Below, piece after piece: positions 1 to 6,997 of a stretch of 64,000 nucleotides of DNA (within the stretch, counting starts at the first letter, position 1; every line of letters begins with the position of its first letter). This stretch comes from Streptomyces sp. BK340. Its GTDB lineage: Bacteria; Actinomycetota; Actinomycetes; Streptomycetales; Streptomycetaceae. The DNA is taken from NCBI RefSeq assembly GCF_007827595.1, contig NZ_VISR01000023.1, positions 1 to 64,000 of the forward strand, given 5' to 3'. A program made the translations under genes and the position numbers. The notes under the pieces are model-generated. The model made no database searches. It was given only the letters and a program-made list of their open reading frames with translations, and was not told where the DNA came from.

Positions 1-2
1 TG

Positions 3-95
3 AAGGATCTCGGTGGCATCCCCGCCTACGGCAACCAGCGCACCGCCTGGGACGCCGGCTGCCGCCGCGACTACGAGAACCCCGAGCACCGGTAG
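3..95 (+). CDS. C-terminal end of an unrecognised protein (5' end outside window)
   Basis: An open frame enters from the left edge and ends at a TAG at 93-95, giving 30 residues that finish with AGCRRDYENPEHR. The composition (Gly-Ile-Pro-Ala-Tyr, Trp-Asp-Ala, a basic/acidic tail) and codon usage with G/C third positions look like a real protein end. I do not recognise the family. The next gene is on the other strand about 290 bases on, so this is probably the last gene of a unit lying to the left. Confidence 0.35.
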   Translation, partial: KDLGGIPAYGNQRTAWDAGCRRDYENPEHR

Positions 96-388
96 CGAGA
101 TGCCGAAAACAAGTCCGCCCTCGGCATCACCCACCAGTGGACAGTCGGACACCGGCCGGCCCCGGCACGCGACCGGGCTGACGAGGGCGGGCGGGATCGC
201 GGGCATCCCGGCGGACCCTCTCGCGGACGTGCTGCCCGTGACAGTCGACGAGAGCTTCACCCACCGGCCGCACCGAGCGCTGGGAGGCGCTCGATGCGGC
301 GCACACGCGTGCCACCACTGAACTGTCAAGTGGGAGGGACTGCGACGGGACGCCCCCCGTTCTGCGGGCCCGCTGTCCGCCCTGCCGG
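96..388. other. Gap with no convincing gene
   Basis: No open frame here has a good start, ribosome-binding site and clean codon bias together. A short stretch around 250-320 could encode TERWEALDAAHTRATTEL in one frame, but it has a stop just upstream and no start, so at most it is a decayed remnant. It lies between the tail of the left-edge gene and the end of the thioesterase gene on the minus strand. Confidence 0.4.
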
Positions 389-946
389 TCAGGCCCCCTC
401 GGGCAGCGCGAACACCGCGCAGGTGGTGGTGGCGTGCGCGTAGAGCTTGCCGTCGGCGGTGCCGGTGATCCTGGCCTCGGCGGTCGCGGTCGTGCGGCCC
501 GCGTGGATCACGGTGCCCTCGCAGTGCAGGGTCGGGGTGTCCGCGAAGACGGGGCGCACCATGTGCACTCCGAGCTGGATCGTCGTGTACGCGCGCCCCA
601 CGGGGAGTGTCGACATCACCGCGCTGCCCAGCGCCGAGTCGAGGAGCGTGGCGAGGAAACCCCCGTGCACCGTGCCCATGGGGTTGAGCAGGTGTTCGCC
701 GGGTTCCCCCTCGAAGACGGCCCGGCCGTGCTCGGCCGCCACGAGACGGAATCCGAGCGTCCCGCCGATCGGCGCCTGGGGAAGGCGGCCCTCGACGCAC
801 ATCCGGAGCACCTCCAGACCCGAACGGCCGGCACCGTCGGCATAGCCGGTGGGCGGTGCCCATGTGTGGGTGCGGGAGCGGACGGTGGGCCCCGCGTCGC
901 GCCGGGCCCCGGCTTCCGTCGCCGGCGCGGGGGTCATGGATGTCAT
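389..946 (-). CDS. PaaI-type hotdog-fold thioesterase
   Basis: The 185-residue product is a single hotdog domain of the PaaI/YigI acyl-CoA thioesterase group. The family signature is clear: NPMGTVHGGFLATLLDSALG, where the HGG turn and the acidic residue on the following helix form the active site, followed by the strands YTTIQLGVHMVRPV and GRTTATAEARI. About 45 N-terminal residues before the domain are low in complexity. It should hydrolyse a CoA thioester in the cytoplasm; the acyl group is not predictable. It follows the small monooxygenase gene on the same strand with a 59-base gap, so the two are probably co-transcribed, and both face the GlxA-type regulator at 1421. Confidence 0.85.
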   Translation of the reverse strand: MTSMTPAPATEAGARRDAGPTVRSRTHTWAPPTGYADGAGRSGLEVLRMCVEGRLPQAPIGGTLGFRLVAAEHGRAVFEGEPGEHLLNPMGTVHGGFLATLLDSALGSAVMSTLPVGRAYTTIQLGVHMVRPVFADTPTLHCEGTVIHAGRTTATAEARITGTADGKLYAHATTTCAVFALPEGA

Positions 947-1005
947 GGTCGGTGGATCTCCTGTGCGTCGGGGTCTCGGGGGCGCGGTACGGCGTGCGGG
1001 GCCGC

Positions 1006-1305
1006 TCAGGGCAGCTTGACCGCGAGCAGGTCGACGGGCCGGATGTCGGGGGCCGAGGCGAGCATGGTCTCCGCGGCACCCATGAGCGCGGCGGCGATCC
1101 GCCCGCGCAGGTGCTCGGTGCGGCCCTCGTCGTTCTCGAAGGTGTCGAAGACACCGAAGGTGGTGGCGTCCTCCCGGAAGGCGAACCAGGTGACGGTCCG
1201 CTGCTCCTCCTCGGCGAGCTTCACGGCCTCGGTCAGCATCCGGGCGATCTCATCGGCGTGCTCCGGCTTGGCCTCGATACGGGCCAGCAGACCGATCTTG
1301 TTCAT
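1006..1305 (-). CDS. Antibiotic biosynthesis monooxygenase (ABM)-domain protein
   Basis: A 99-residue protein of the ABM dimeric ferredoxin-like fold: MNKIGLLARIEAKPEHADEI at the N-terminus, an acidic helix, then the WFAFREDATTFGVFDTFENDEGR stretch typical of quinol monooxygenase (YgiN-like) and heme-free monooxygenases. The start at 1305 was preferred to one 12 codons upstream because GAAGGAG lies six bases before it and the homologous region begins there. Such proteins oxidise quinols or polyketide anthrones without a cofactor, or act as small stress proteins. It is the first gene of a likely two-gene unit with the thioesterase. The divergent regulator next door suggests shared control. Confidence 0.85.
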   Translation of the reverse strand: MNKIGLLARIEAKPEHADEIARMLTEAVKLAEEEQRTVTWFAFREDATTFGVFDTFENDEGRTEHLRGRIAAALMGAAETMLASAPDIRPVDLLAVKLP

Positions 1306-1386
1306 GGTGGGCTCCTTCGGCTCGGTCGTGTGTCCCCTCACCGGGGCACACCATTCACGCTAGGTCGGTGAGCCGTCCGGCCCCAG

Positions 1387-1421
1387 TGTCGGAAACGACT
1401 TCTCTGGTAGCGTTTCCGACA
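1387..1421. promoter_or_regulatory. Perfect 11-bp inverted repeat over the regulator start; probable leaderless promoter
   Basis: TGTCGGAAACG (1387-1397) and CGTTTCCGACA (1411-1421) are exact reverse complements separated by 13 bases. The right arm ends on the A of the ATG of the GlxA-type gene. TAGCGT at 1408-1413 could be a -10 box only seven bases before the ATG, and there is no ribosome-binding site, so the transcript may be leaderless. A dyad covering the -10 region and start is a natural autoregulatory operator and also lies in front of the divergent monooxygenase gene. Confidence 0.7.
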
Positions 1422-2380
1422 TGAACGTCTCGGTGCTGGTCTACGACGGCGTGTTCGACTCGGGGCTCTGCGCGGCGCTGGACGTCCTGGAGGCGGCCAA
1501 CGCGATGCGCGGCGAACTCCCCCAGCCGCCACCGGCCTGGAACGTCACGACGGTCGGCTTCAGCCCGCAGGTGCGCACCGGCGCCGGGCACATCGTCACG
1601 ACCGAGCCCGCATCCGGCGCGGGGGCCGCGGATCTGCTGCTCGTTCCCGCGCTCGCCGAGCGCCGGCCGGACGCCCTCCTGGAGCGGGTCGCGGGACCCG
1701 GCCTCGCCGACGTACGGGAGCTGGTCGCCGGTCACCGGGGCCGGGGCGCACCCGTCGCCTCGGCCTGTACGGGCACTTTCCTGCTGGCCGAGTCGGGCAT
1801 CCTGGACGGCCACCGGGCGACGACCACGTGGTGGCTGGCGCCCGTCTTCCGCGGTCGCTATCCGGCCGTTGCGCTCGACGAGACGAGCATGGTCACCACC
1901 TCGCAGGGGGTGACGACGGCGGGGGCAGCCTTCGGGCACGTCGATCTCGCCCTCGCCGTCGTACGCATGGCCAGCCCCGCGCTGGCCGACCTGGTCGCCC
2001 GGTACCTGGTCGTCGACGAGCGCCCGTCACAGTCCGCGTACACGATCCCGAGCGCCCTCGCGCAGAGCGATCCGCTGATCTCCGCGTTCGAACGATGGGC
2101 GCGCCGGCACCTCGACACGCCGAACAGCCTGGCCGAGGCGGCACGGGCCCTGGGTGTCAGTGAGCGCACGCTGCAGCGCACCGTACGCCGGGTCCTGAAC
2201 ACCACTCCGGTGCGGTTCGTCCAGGACCTGCGCGTCGAGCAGGCGACGCATCTGCTGCGGACCACCGACCTGTCCCTGGAGAGCATCGCCCGCAAGGTCG
2301 GTTACGAGCACGCCGCCACCCTGCGCACGCTGCTGCGCGATCGCACCGGCACCACCACGGCGGGGCTGCGCACACGCTGA
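1421..2380 (+). CDS. GlxA-family transcriptional regulator (DJ-1/PfpI domain plus AraC HTH)
   Basis: The 319-residue protein has an N-terminal class I glutamine amidotransferase-like (DJ-1/PfpI) domain, residues about 1-175, with the nucleophile-elbow cysteine in ASACTGTFLLAESGIL. A C-terminal AraC-type double helix-turn-helix follows (about 215-315): LAEAARALGVSERTLQRTVRRVLNTTPVRFVQDLRVEQATHLL and the second helix pair LESIARKVGYEHAATL. GlxA-type regulators usually activate neighbouring genes in response to small metabolites. It is divergent from the ABM monooxygenase/thioesterase pair, which are its likely targets. The start is fixed by the ATG inside the dyad at 1387-1421; no Shine-Dalgarno sequence is seen. 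Confidence 0.9.
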   Translation: MNVSVLVYDGVFDSGLCAALDVLEAANAMRGELPQPPPAWNVTTVGFSPQVRTGAGHIVTTEPASGAGAADLLLVPALAERRPDALLERVAGPGLADVRELVAGHRGRGAPVASACTGTFLLAESGILDGHRATTTWWLAPVFRGRYPAVALDETSMVTTSQGVTTAGAAFGHVDLALAVVRMASPALADLVARYLVVDERPSQSAYTIPSALAQSDPLISAFERWARRHLDTPNSLAEAARALGVSERTLQRTVRRVLNTTPVRFVQDLRVEQATHLLRTTDLSLESIARKVGYEHAATLRTLLRDRTGTTTAGLRTR

Positions 2381-2407
2381 GCAGCACCGGGGATGCCCTC
2401 GCTCCGG

Positions 2408-3220
2408 CTAGAAGCCCGTGTGGGCGAACCAGCGGTCCAGCGTCGCGGATTCCCCCGTCACGTGGAAGGCGGCCTCCCGGTACGACCGCCGTCCGTAGAG
2501 CAGGAGCAGGAGGTCGGCGGCCCGGGCCCGCACCGTCGTCGTGCGTGCGCCGGACGGTTCCCCGTCCTCCGCTCGGGGCAGCTCGCGGAATCCGTCGGCC
2601 TCCAGTCGCACCCGCCACTGCTCACCGAGGCTTTCGCCGGGGCCTGCGCACTGGAACACGACGGTCTCGCCGTCGCCTTTCAGCTGGGCCACGGCAGGGG
2701 CGAACAGGTGCGCGTGGGGCAGGTTGACGAGGAACTCGTCGATCCCGTCCGCCGCCAGCGCGGGGTCGACGGGGGACTCCCGGCCCACGGACCGCTCGGC
2801 GTCGACGCGGTGGACCAGTGTCTCGAACAGCATCCGGCGGGCCCAGAACCGGGCGTGCTGGTCCTCGCCCCAGGCCCACATGGGCGCGTGGGGGTCCGTG
2901 GCCCGCAGCACGGCGGCCACCTGGGGGATGCCGGCCGCCACCCAGCGGGGGTACTCCTGCGCGCTGTCCGGCAGCTCCAGTTCCACCTCACGACTCCGCG
3001 GCTGCTCCTGCACCAGCCGGGTCAGCAGGGTGGAGAACCAGCGCTGCAGACTCCCGACGTGCCGGGTGAGGTCGGCCATCGTCCAGTCGGGGCAGGACGG
3101 CACGGGGGATGCCGGATCCACGCCCTCGGCCACCTCGGCGAAACGCGCCGTCTCCTGCTCGACGGCCCGCTGGTAGGTCGTGTACGGCAGCGGGTGGACC
3201 GCCGCTCGGCTGCCTTCCAT
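2408..3220 (-). CDS. Maleylpyruvate isomerase-fold (MDMPI), probably mycothiol-dependent, protein
   Basis: The 270-residue product has the N-terminal DinB-like four-helix bundle of mycothiol-dependent maleylpyruvate isomerases (SCPDWTMADLTRHVGSLQRWF with the metal-ligand His, then the WARRMLFETLVHRVDAER helix with further ligand candidates) and a C-terminal MDMPI_C domain from about residue 160 (EFLVNLPHAHLFAPAVAQL to RARAADLLLLLYGR). Family members use the actinobacterial thiol mycothiol in isomerisation or detoxification reactions, but most are uncharacterised. It is convergent with the GlxA-type gene (27-base gap) and divergent from the PAS/PP2C gene. The substrate cannot be inferred from context. 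Confidence 0.85.
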   Translation of the reverse strand: MEGSRAAVHPLPYTTYQRAVEQETARFAEVAEGVDPASPVPSCPDWTMADLTRHVGSLQRWFSTLLTRLVQEQPRSREVELELPDSAQEYPRWVAAGIPQVAAVLRATDPHAPMWAWGEDQHARFWARRMLFETLVHRVDAERSVGRESPVDPALAADGIDEFLVNLPHAHLFAPAVAQLKGDGETVVFQCAGPGESLGEQWRVRLEADGFRELPRAEDGEPSGARTTTVRARAADLLLLLYGRRSYREAAFHVTGESATLDRWFAHTGF

Positions 3221-3533
3221 GTCGCGTCCGCCCTTTCGTCCGCGGGAGGTGTCGCACCGTCATCGACCACGCGCGCCCCATGTGCGCCGGGCGCCGTCCG
3301 CGGTCCCGCATCATGATCCACCATCGCCGGTCATGCCTGCCCCGGCGCACCGCCCCGCTCACCGCCTTCCGGACCGGTCCACGGAGACGGAGCCCCGTGA
3401 ACCCCAATCAGTCACCGAGGAAAAACGGACGGCCATGTTCAACCGATGTGGGCCACTTGGCGACATGTGCGTACGGATGTCTCCGGATTGCGCTGGGATG
3501 GCCGACTCATCGAGCCGCGGATCGAGGATGGAC
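3221..3533. other. Divergent intergenic region (about 310 bases)
   Basis: This lies between the MDMPI gene (minus) and the PAS/PP2C gene (plus) and should hold both promoters. The plus frame is open through it, so the PAS/PP2C protein could begin further upstream, for example at the ATG at 3435 preceded by GAGGAAA. The translated upstream part is Arg/Pro/His-rich and does not look like a domain. I see no clear -35/-10 pair. Confidence 0.4.
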
Positions 3534-5882
3534 ATGAGCGACTTGGCCGAGGCGGTGCCGTCCGGTTCCACCCACATGGCGGAGCGGGCGACGTGCGAGT
3601 GCGGCGGCGACATACCCGGGGGCAGGCCCCGGGGCGAGGAGGACCGTTTCCGGGGGCTGCTGGAGGCGGCACCGGACGCGATGGTCATCGTCGACGACAC
3701 CGGCATCATCAGACTCGTCAACGCCCAGACCGAAGCCCTCTTCGGCTACCGACGCGAAGAACTCCTCGGCCGCCCAGTCGAACTCCTCGTCCCCGGCCGC
3801 TTCCGCACCCACCACACCACACACCGCAACGGCTACGCCCACAACCAGCAAGTACGCCCCATGGGCGCCGGCCTCGACCTCTACGGCCTCCGCAAGGACG
3901 GCACCGAATTCCCCGTCGAGATCAGCCTCAGCCCCCTCGAAACCGCCGACGGACTCCTCGTCTCCGCCGCCGTACGCGACGTCAGCGAACGCAAAGCCGC
4001 AGAGGAACGTTTCCGGGGGCTGCTGGAGGCGGCACCGGACGCGATGGTCATCGTCGACGACACCGGCATCATCAGACTCGTCAACGCCCAGACCGAAGCC
4101 CTCTTCGGCTACCGACGCGAAGAACTCCTCGGCCACCCAGTCGAACTCCTCGTCCCCGGCCGCTTCCGCACCCACCACACCACACACCGCAACGGCTACG
4201 CCCACAACCAGCAAGTACGCCCCATGGGCGCCGGCCTCGACCTCTACGGCCTCCGCAAGGACGGCACCGAATTCCCCGTCGAGATCAGCCTCAGCCCCCT
4301 CGAAACCGCCGACGGACTCCTCGTCTCCGCCGCCGTACGCGACGTCAGCGAACGCAAAGCCGCCGAAGAGCGCATCAACGAACTCGCCGCGCTGGTCGAG
4401 TCCTCCCAGGACGCGATCCTCGCCAAGACCCTCGACGGCCGGATCACCTACTGGAACGCCGCCGCCCAACGGTTGTACGGGTTCTCGGCCGCCGAGGCGG
4501 TCGGACAGCACGTGTCGATCCTGGCCCCGCCCGACATGACGGACGAGATCCGGCTGCTCCTCGACCGGTTGCGCCGCGGCGAGAAGGTCGAGCACTTCGA
4601 GACGCTGCGGGTGACCCGGTCCGGCGCGATGCTCGACGTCGACGTCACCCTGTGGCCGACCCGGTCCCCGGACGGCACGGTCATCGGCGCGTGCGCGATC
4701 GTCCGCGACATCAGTGACCGCAAACGGGCCGAGGCGGAACTGACCGAACTGTACGAGCAGCAGCGGCACATCGCGCTCACGCTGCAGCGCAGCCTGATGG
4801 GCACGCCGCCCGCGATTCCCGACCTGGCCACCGCGAGCCGCTACCTCCCCGCCACCCAGGGAGCCGGTGTGGGCGGCGACTGGTTCGACCTGATCCCGCT
4901 GGGAGCCGGCCGCGTCGGAGTGCTGATCGGTGACGTGATGGGCCGCGGTCTGGAAGCGGCCGCCGTGATGGGCCAGCTGCGGTCCGCCGCGCACGCGCTG
5001 GCGAAGACGGGTATGCGGCCCCGTCAGCTGATGCAGGCCCTGGACACGGTCGTGGCCGACCTGAACGTCCCCGACCAGCTGGTCACCTGCTGCTATCTCG
5101 TCGTCGCCGCGGACTCCGGCGAAGTGGTCATCTGTTCCGCGGGACATCTGCCGGTCCTGGTCGCCGTCCCCGGCGAGGGTGTCAGGGCCCTTCCCACGCC
5201 GGTGAACGCGCCCCTCGGCGTCGGCGGCGTGATCTTCGAGCAGCACACCGCGACCATCGCACGCGGCGCCACGCTCGTGCTCTACACCGACGGTCTCATC
5301 GAGACCCCGGGCACCGACATCGAGGACCAGCTCACCCAGCTCATCGGCACCCTCGACAAGCTGGCCAGCTCCGGCCTCGACCTGGAGGCCGCAGCCGACC
5401 ACGTACTGAAGACGCTGCTGCCCGACGCGAACGGGCACGACGACGTCACCCTGCTGCTCACACAGGTGCCGGCCGCCCCGCTGGCCACGGCCGGGGCCGA
5501 ACTGTGCGCGGAGCCGCGCGCGGTGCGTGACGGCCGCGGATTCCTCGCCGCGACCCTCTGCACATGGGGCTTCGTCGAGCGGACGGACGACGCGTGTCTG
5601 CTGCTGTCGGAGATTCTCACCAACGCGGTCCAGCACGCGCAGGGCCCGATCGGCCTGCGTGTGCGTCGCACGGACACCGAGCTGACCGTCGAGGTCAGCG
5701 ACCCCAGCCCGCAGTTGCCCCAGCCCCGGGTCGCGGCCGAGGAGGAGGAGTCCGGCCGGGGGCTGCAGCTCGTTCGGGCCCTCGCCGACGACTGGGGAGT
5801 CCGGCCTACCGACGAGGGCAAGACGACGTGGTTCAGCCTCCGGATGGGGCACGCGGTCGCCCTTCGGCCGGCAGGCCCGTAG
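3534..5882 (+). CDS. Multi-PAS SpoIIE-type PP2C phosphatase with C-terminal anti-sigma-like ATPase domain
   Basis: With the start at 3534 (GAGG eight bases upstream) the product has about 782 residues. Order: short N-terminus; two almost identical PAS domains (about 38-158 and 159-277), each with EERFRGLLEAAPDAMVIVDD to VRDVSERKAAEE; a third, different PAS (ESSQDAILAKTLDGRITYWN to DISDRKRAEAEL); a SpoIIE/RsbU PP2C domain with GVGGDWFDLIPLG, GDVMGRGLEAAAVMGQLR, CSAGHLP and HDDVTLLL; and a GHKL ATPase domain related to RsbW (LLLSEILTNAVQHAQGPI, then GRGLQLVRALADDW). Such proteins dephosphorylate anti-sigma-factor antagonists in response to a signal sensed by PAS. Starts at 3528 (ATG) or 3435 are possible. 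No membrane segment is visible, so the sensor is cytoplasmic. Two more PP2C proteins occur at 20960 and 29652. Confidence 0.9.
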   Translation: MSDLAEAVPSGSTHMAERATCECGGDIPGGRPRGEEDRFRGLLEAAPDAMVIVDDTGIIRLVNAQTEALFGYRREELLGRPVELLVPGRFRTHHTTHRNGYAHNQQVRPMGAGLDLYGLRKDGTEFPVEISLSPLETADGLLVSAAVRDVSERKAAEERFRGLLEAAPDAMVIVDDTGIIRLVNAQTEALFGYRREELLGHPVELLVPGRFRTHHTTHRNGYAHNQQVRPMGAGLDLYGLRKDGTEFPVEISLSPLETADGLLVSAAVRDVSERKAAEERINELAALVESSQDAILAKTLDGRITYWNAAAQRLYGFSAAEAVGQHVSILAPPDMTDEIRLLLDRLRRGEKVEHFETLRVTRSGAMLDVDVTLWPTRSPDGTVIGACAIVRDISDRKRAEAELTELYEQQRHIALTLQRSLMGTPPAIPDLATASRYLPATQGAGVGGDWFDLIPLGAGRVGVLIGDVMGRGLEAAAVMGQLRSAAHALAKTGMRPRQLMQALDTVVADLNVPDQLVTCCYLVVAADSGEVVICSAGHLPVLVAVPGEGVRALPTPVNAPLGVGGVIFEQHTATIARGATLVLYTDGLIETPGTDIEDQLTQLIGTLDKLASSGLDLEAAADHVLKTLLPDANGHDDVTLLLTQVPAAPLATAGAELCAEPRAVRDGRGFLAATLCTWGFVERTDDACLLLSEILTNAVQHAQGPIGLRVRRTDTELTVEVSDPSPQLPQPRVAAEEEESGRGLQLVRALADDWGVRPTDEGKTTWFSLRMGHAVALRPAGP
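3645..4363 (+). repeat. Near-exact 363-base tandem duplication of a PAS-domain coding segment
   Basis: Bases 3645-4000 and 4008-4363 are identical over 356 positions except one: G at 3772 and A at 4135, changing Arg to His in EELLG(R/H)PVELL. The period is 363 bases, exactly 121 codons, so the frame is kept and the protein gains one whole PAS domain with its linker helix. Identity that includes silent positions means the duplication (or a gene-conversion event) is very recent. Confidence 0.97.
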
Positions 5883-5942
5883 GACCCGGACGGGCCGGAG
5901 CCGGTCGACGCGGGCGCACCGGGCGGGAGAAGCCGACGCGGG

Positions 5943-5977
5943 CGCGGCGCGGCGCTCCCCGGGAGCGGCGCGCCGCG
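5943..5977. terminator. Strong hairpin between convergent genes, probable bidirectional terminator
   Basis: CGCTCCC (5953-5959), one base, and GGGAGCG (5961-5967) form the inner stem. After one G-G mismatch, nine more pairs extend it outward. There is no T-run, as is common in Streptomyces. It lies between the end of the PAS/PP2C gene (plus) and the lamin-tail gene (minus). Confidence 0.65.
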
Positions 5978-6026
5978 ATGCGGGTGGTCGGGTGCCGAGG
6001 CAGGTACGTCGGCACACCGGGGACGG

Positions 6027-6602
6027 TCAGAAGCGGTGGTCGCCGCGGTGGCTGGGGTCGTCGCCGCGGTAGTGACGGTCGCCTTCACCACGGAAGTGAC
6101 GGTCGTCATCACGGTAGCCGCGGTGGTCGTCACGCCGGCTGCCCCAGGACTCGGCGTCGATGAAACGGCCGTGGTCGTTGCGCAGGGTGGCGGTGTCGGC
6201 GTCGCGGTCCCACACCGAGAAGCGGCGGTCCTGGAAGACGTCGGTCGAGCTGTCGCGGCCGACACCGGTGTGGACGCGAACGGTTGACCGGCCCCCCAGC
6301 CAGTAGTTGCGGAAGGTGTAGGTGTTCCCGTCCCGGTCGGACAGGGTCCAGCCGCTCAGGTTCACGCCGTGACGGCCGTTGTTGGTGATGTCGACCCACT
6401 CCCGGTTGAGGGCCAGGTTGGATCGCTCGTAGCGGCCGTGGAGGCTGGACTGCACGTCGCCGATGACCACCTGGGCGCGGTCCGGGTACGCGCTCGCTCG
6501 GTCCGCGGCGGAGGCGGGCAGCGCCACCGCTCCGACCAGGGCGGCCGCCACGGCGGCGGCTGCGGTCAGACGACGCGGGGTCACAGAAACGGAAGCGGAC
6601 AC
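6027..6602 (-). CDS. Secreted lamin-tail-domain (LTD) protein
   Basis: The 191-residue product starts with a Sec signal peptide (RRLTAAAAVAAALVGAVALPASA, cleavage near residue 32). A lamin-tail domain follows, about 40-150: VVIGDVQSS, NREWVDITNNGRHGVNLSGWTLSD, NTYTFRNYWL, and the VRVHTG and DTATLRNDHGRFIDAESWG strands. LTD is an immunoglobulin-like fold found on bacterial extracellular and cell-surface proteins, often beside nucleases or adhesins; here it stands alone. The last 35 residues are an unusual Arg/Asp/His/Gly tail with repeats of RDD, HRGYR and HYRGDD, which could bind metal or phosphate. It is convergent with the PAS/PP2C gene and divergent from the LmeA-like gene. Confidence 0.85.
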   Translation of the reverse strand: MSASVSVTPRRLTAAAAVAAALVGAVALPASAADRASAYPDRAQVVIGDVQSSLHGRYERSNLALNREWVDITNNGRHGVNLSGWTLSDRDGNTYTFRNYWLGGRSTVRVHTGVGRDSSTDVFQDRRFSVWDRDADTATLRNDHGRFIDAESWGSRRDDHRGYRDDDRHFRGEGDRHYRGDDPSHRGDHRF

Positions 6603-6997
6603 AGGGTCCCCCTTTCAGGGTGTGGGCACGTCCTGGCCACACGGCTTCGGGCCGTGGGCCGGGGTGCGGTAGGTGAGGAGCGGCCGTGCGGCCGCGCATC
6701 CACACCCTCGTGCCCCGCACGAGAAGAGCGCGGCACATACGGCGTGTGTTACAAAACGCCCACATATTGGTGACACTCGGTTGCATAGTCCATCTATGCA
6801 CTGAATGACCGTTTCAAGGCTTCATCGAGCGACCTTTCACCTGCGTTCGCACCGGCTCGTCACCCGAAAGTGAGCAACAGTCCCCGGGCATATGCCGCGC
6901 GTACACCCACCGACCGTCGGTCACGAAGTGGCCGATTTCGAGCCTTACTTCAAGGAGGACTTGCGAGTCTGGTGGGACTATATGATCAAATCTCCCG
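6603..6997. other. Divergent intergenic region with lower GC and a small dyad
   Basis: Nearly 400 bases lie between the lamin-tail gene (minus) and the LmeA-like gene (plus). The centre (6740-6830) is unusually A/T-rich for this genome. The stretch GTGGGACTATATGATCAAAT just before the LmeA-like start carries TATGAT at 6981-6986, a good -10 match, which would put transcription start within a few bases of the ATG at 6998. No -35 match at proper spacing is evident. No protein-coding frame here is convincing. Confidence 0.5.
6782..6800. promoter_or_regulatory. 7-bp inverted repeat (possible operator)
   Basis: TGCATAG and CTATGCA flank a 5-base spacer. It sits in the A/T-rich middle of the divergent region between the lamin-tail and LmeA-like genes. 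The size and spacing suit a dimeric repressor, but no neighbouring regulator is encoded. Confidence 0.4.

Noticed and set aside
3-95. Left-edge fragment as part of a transposase or integrase
   Set aside because: The 30 residues show no DDE or recombinase motif, and no inverted repeats or attachment-like direct repeats were found nearby.
3507-6017. An 836-codon open frame on the minus strand with repeated FAFADVAYGGGDEESVGGFEGA segments
   Set aside because: It is the antisense of the PAS/PP2C gene; its repeats mirror the duplicated PAS domain and it has no domain motifs.
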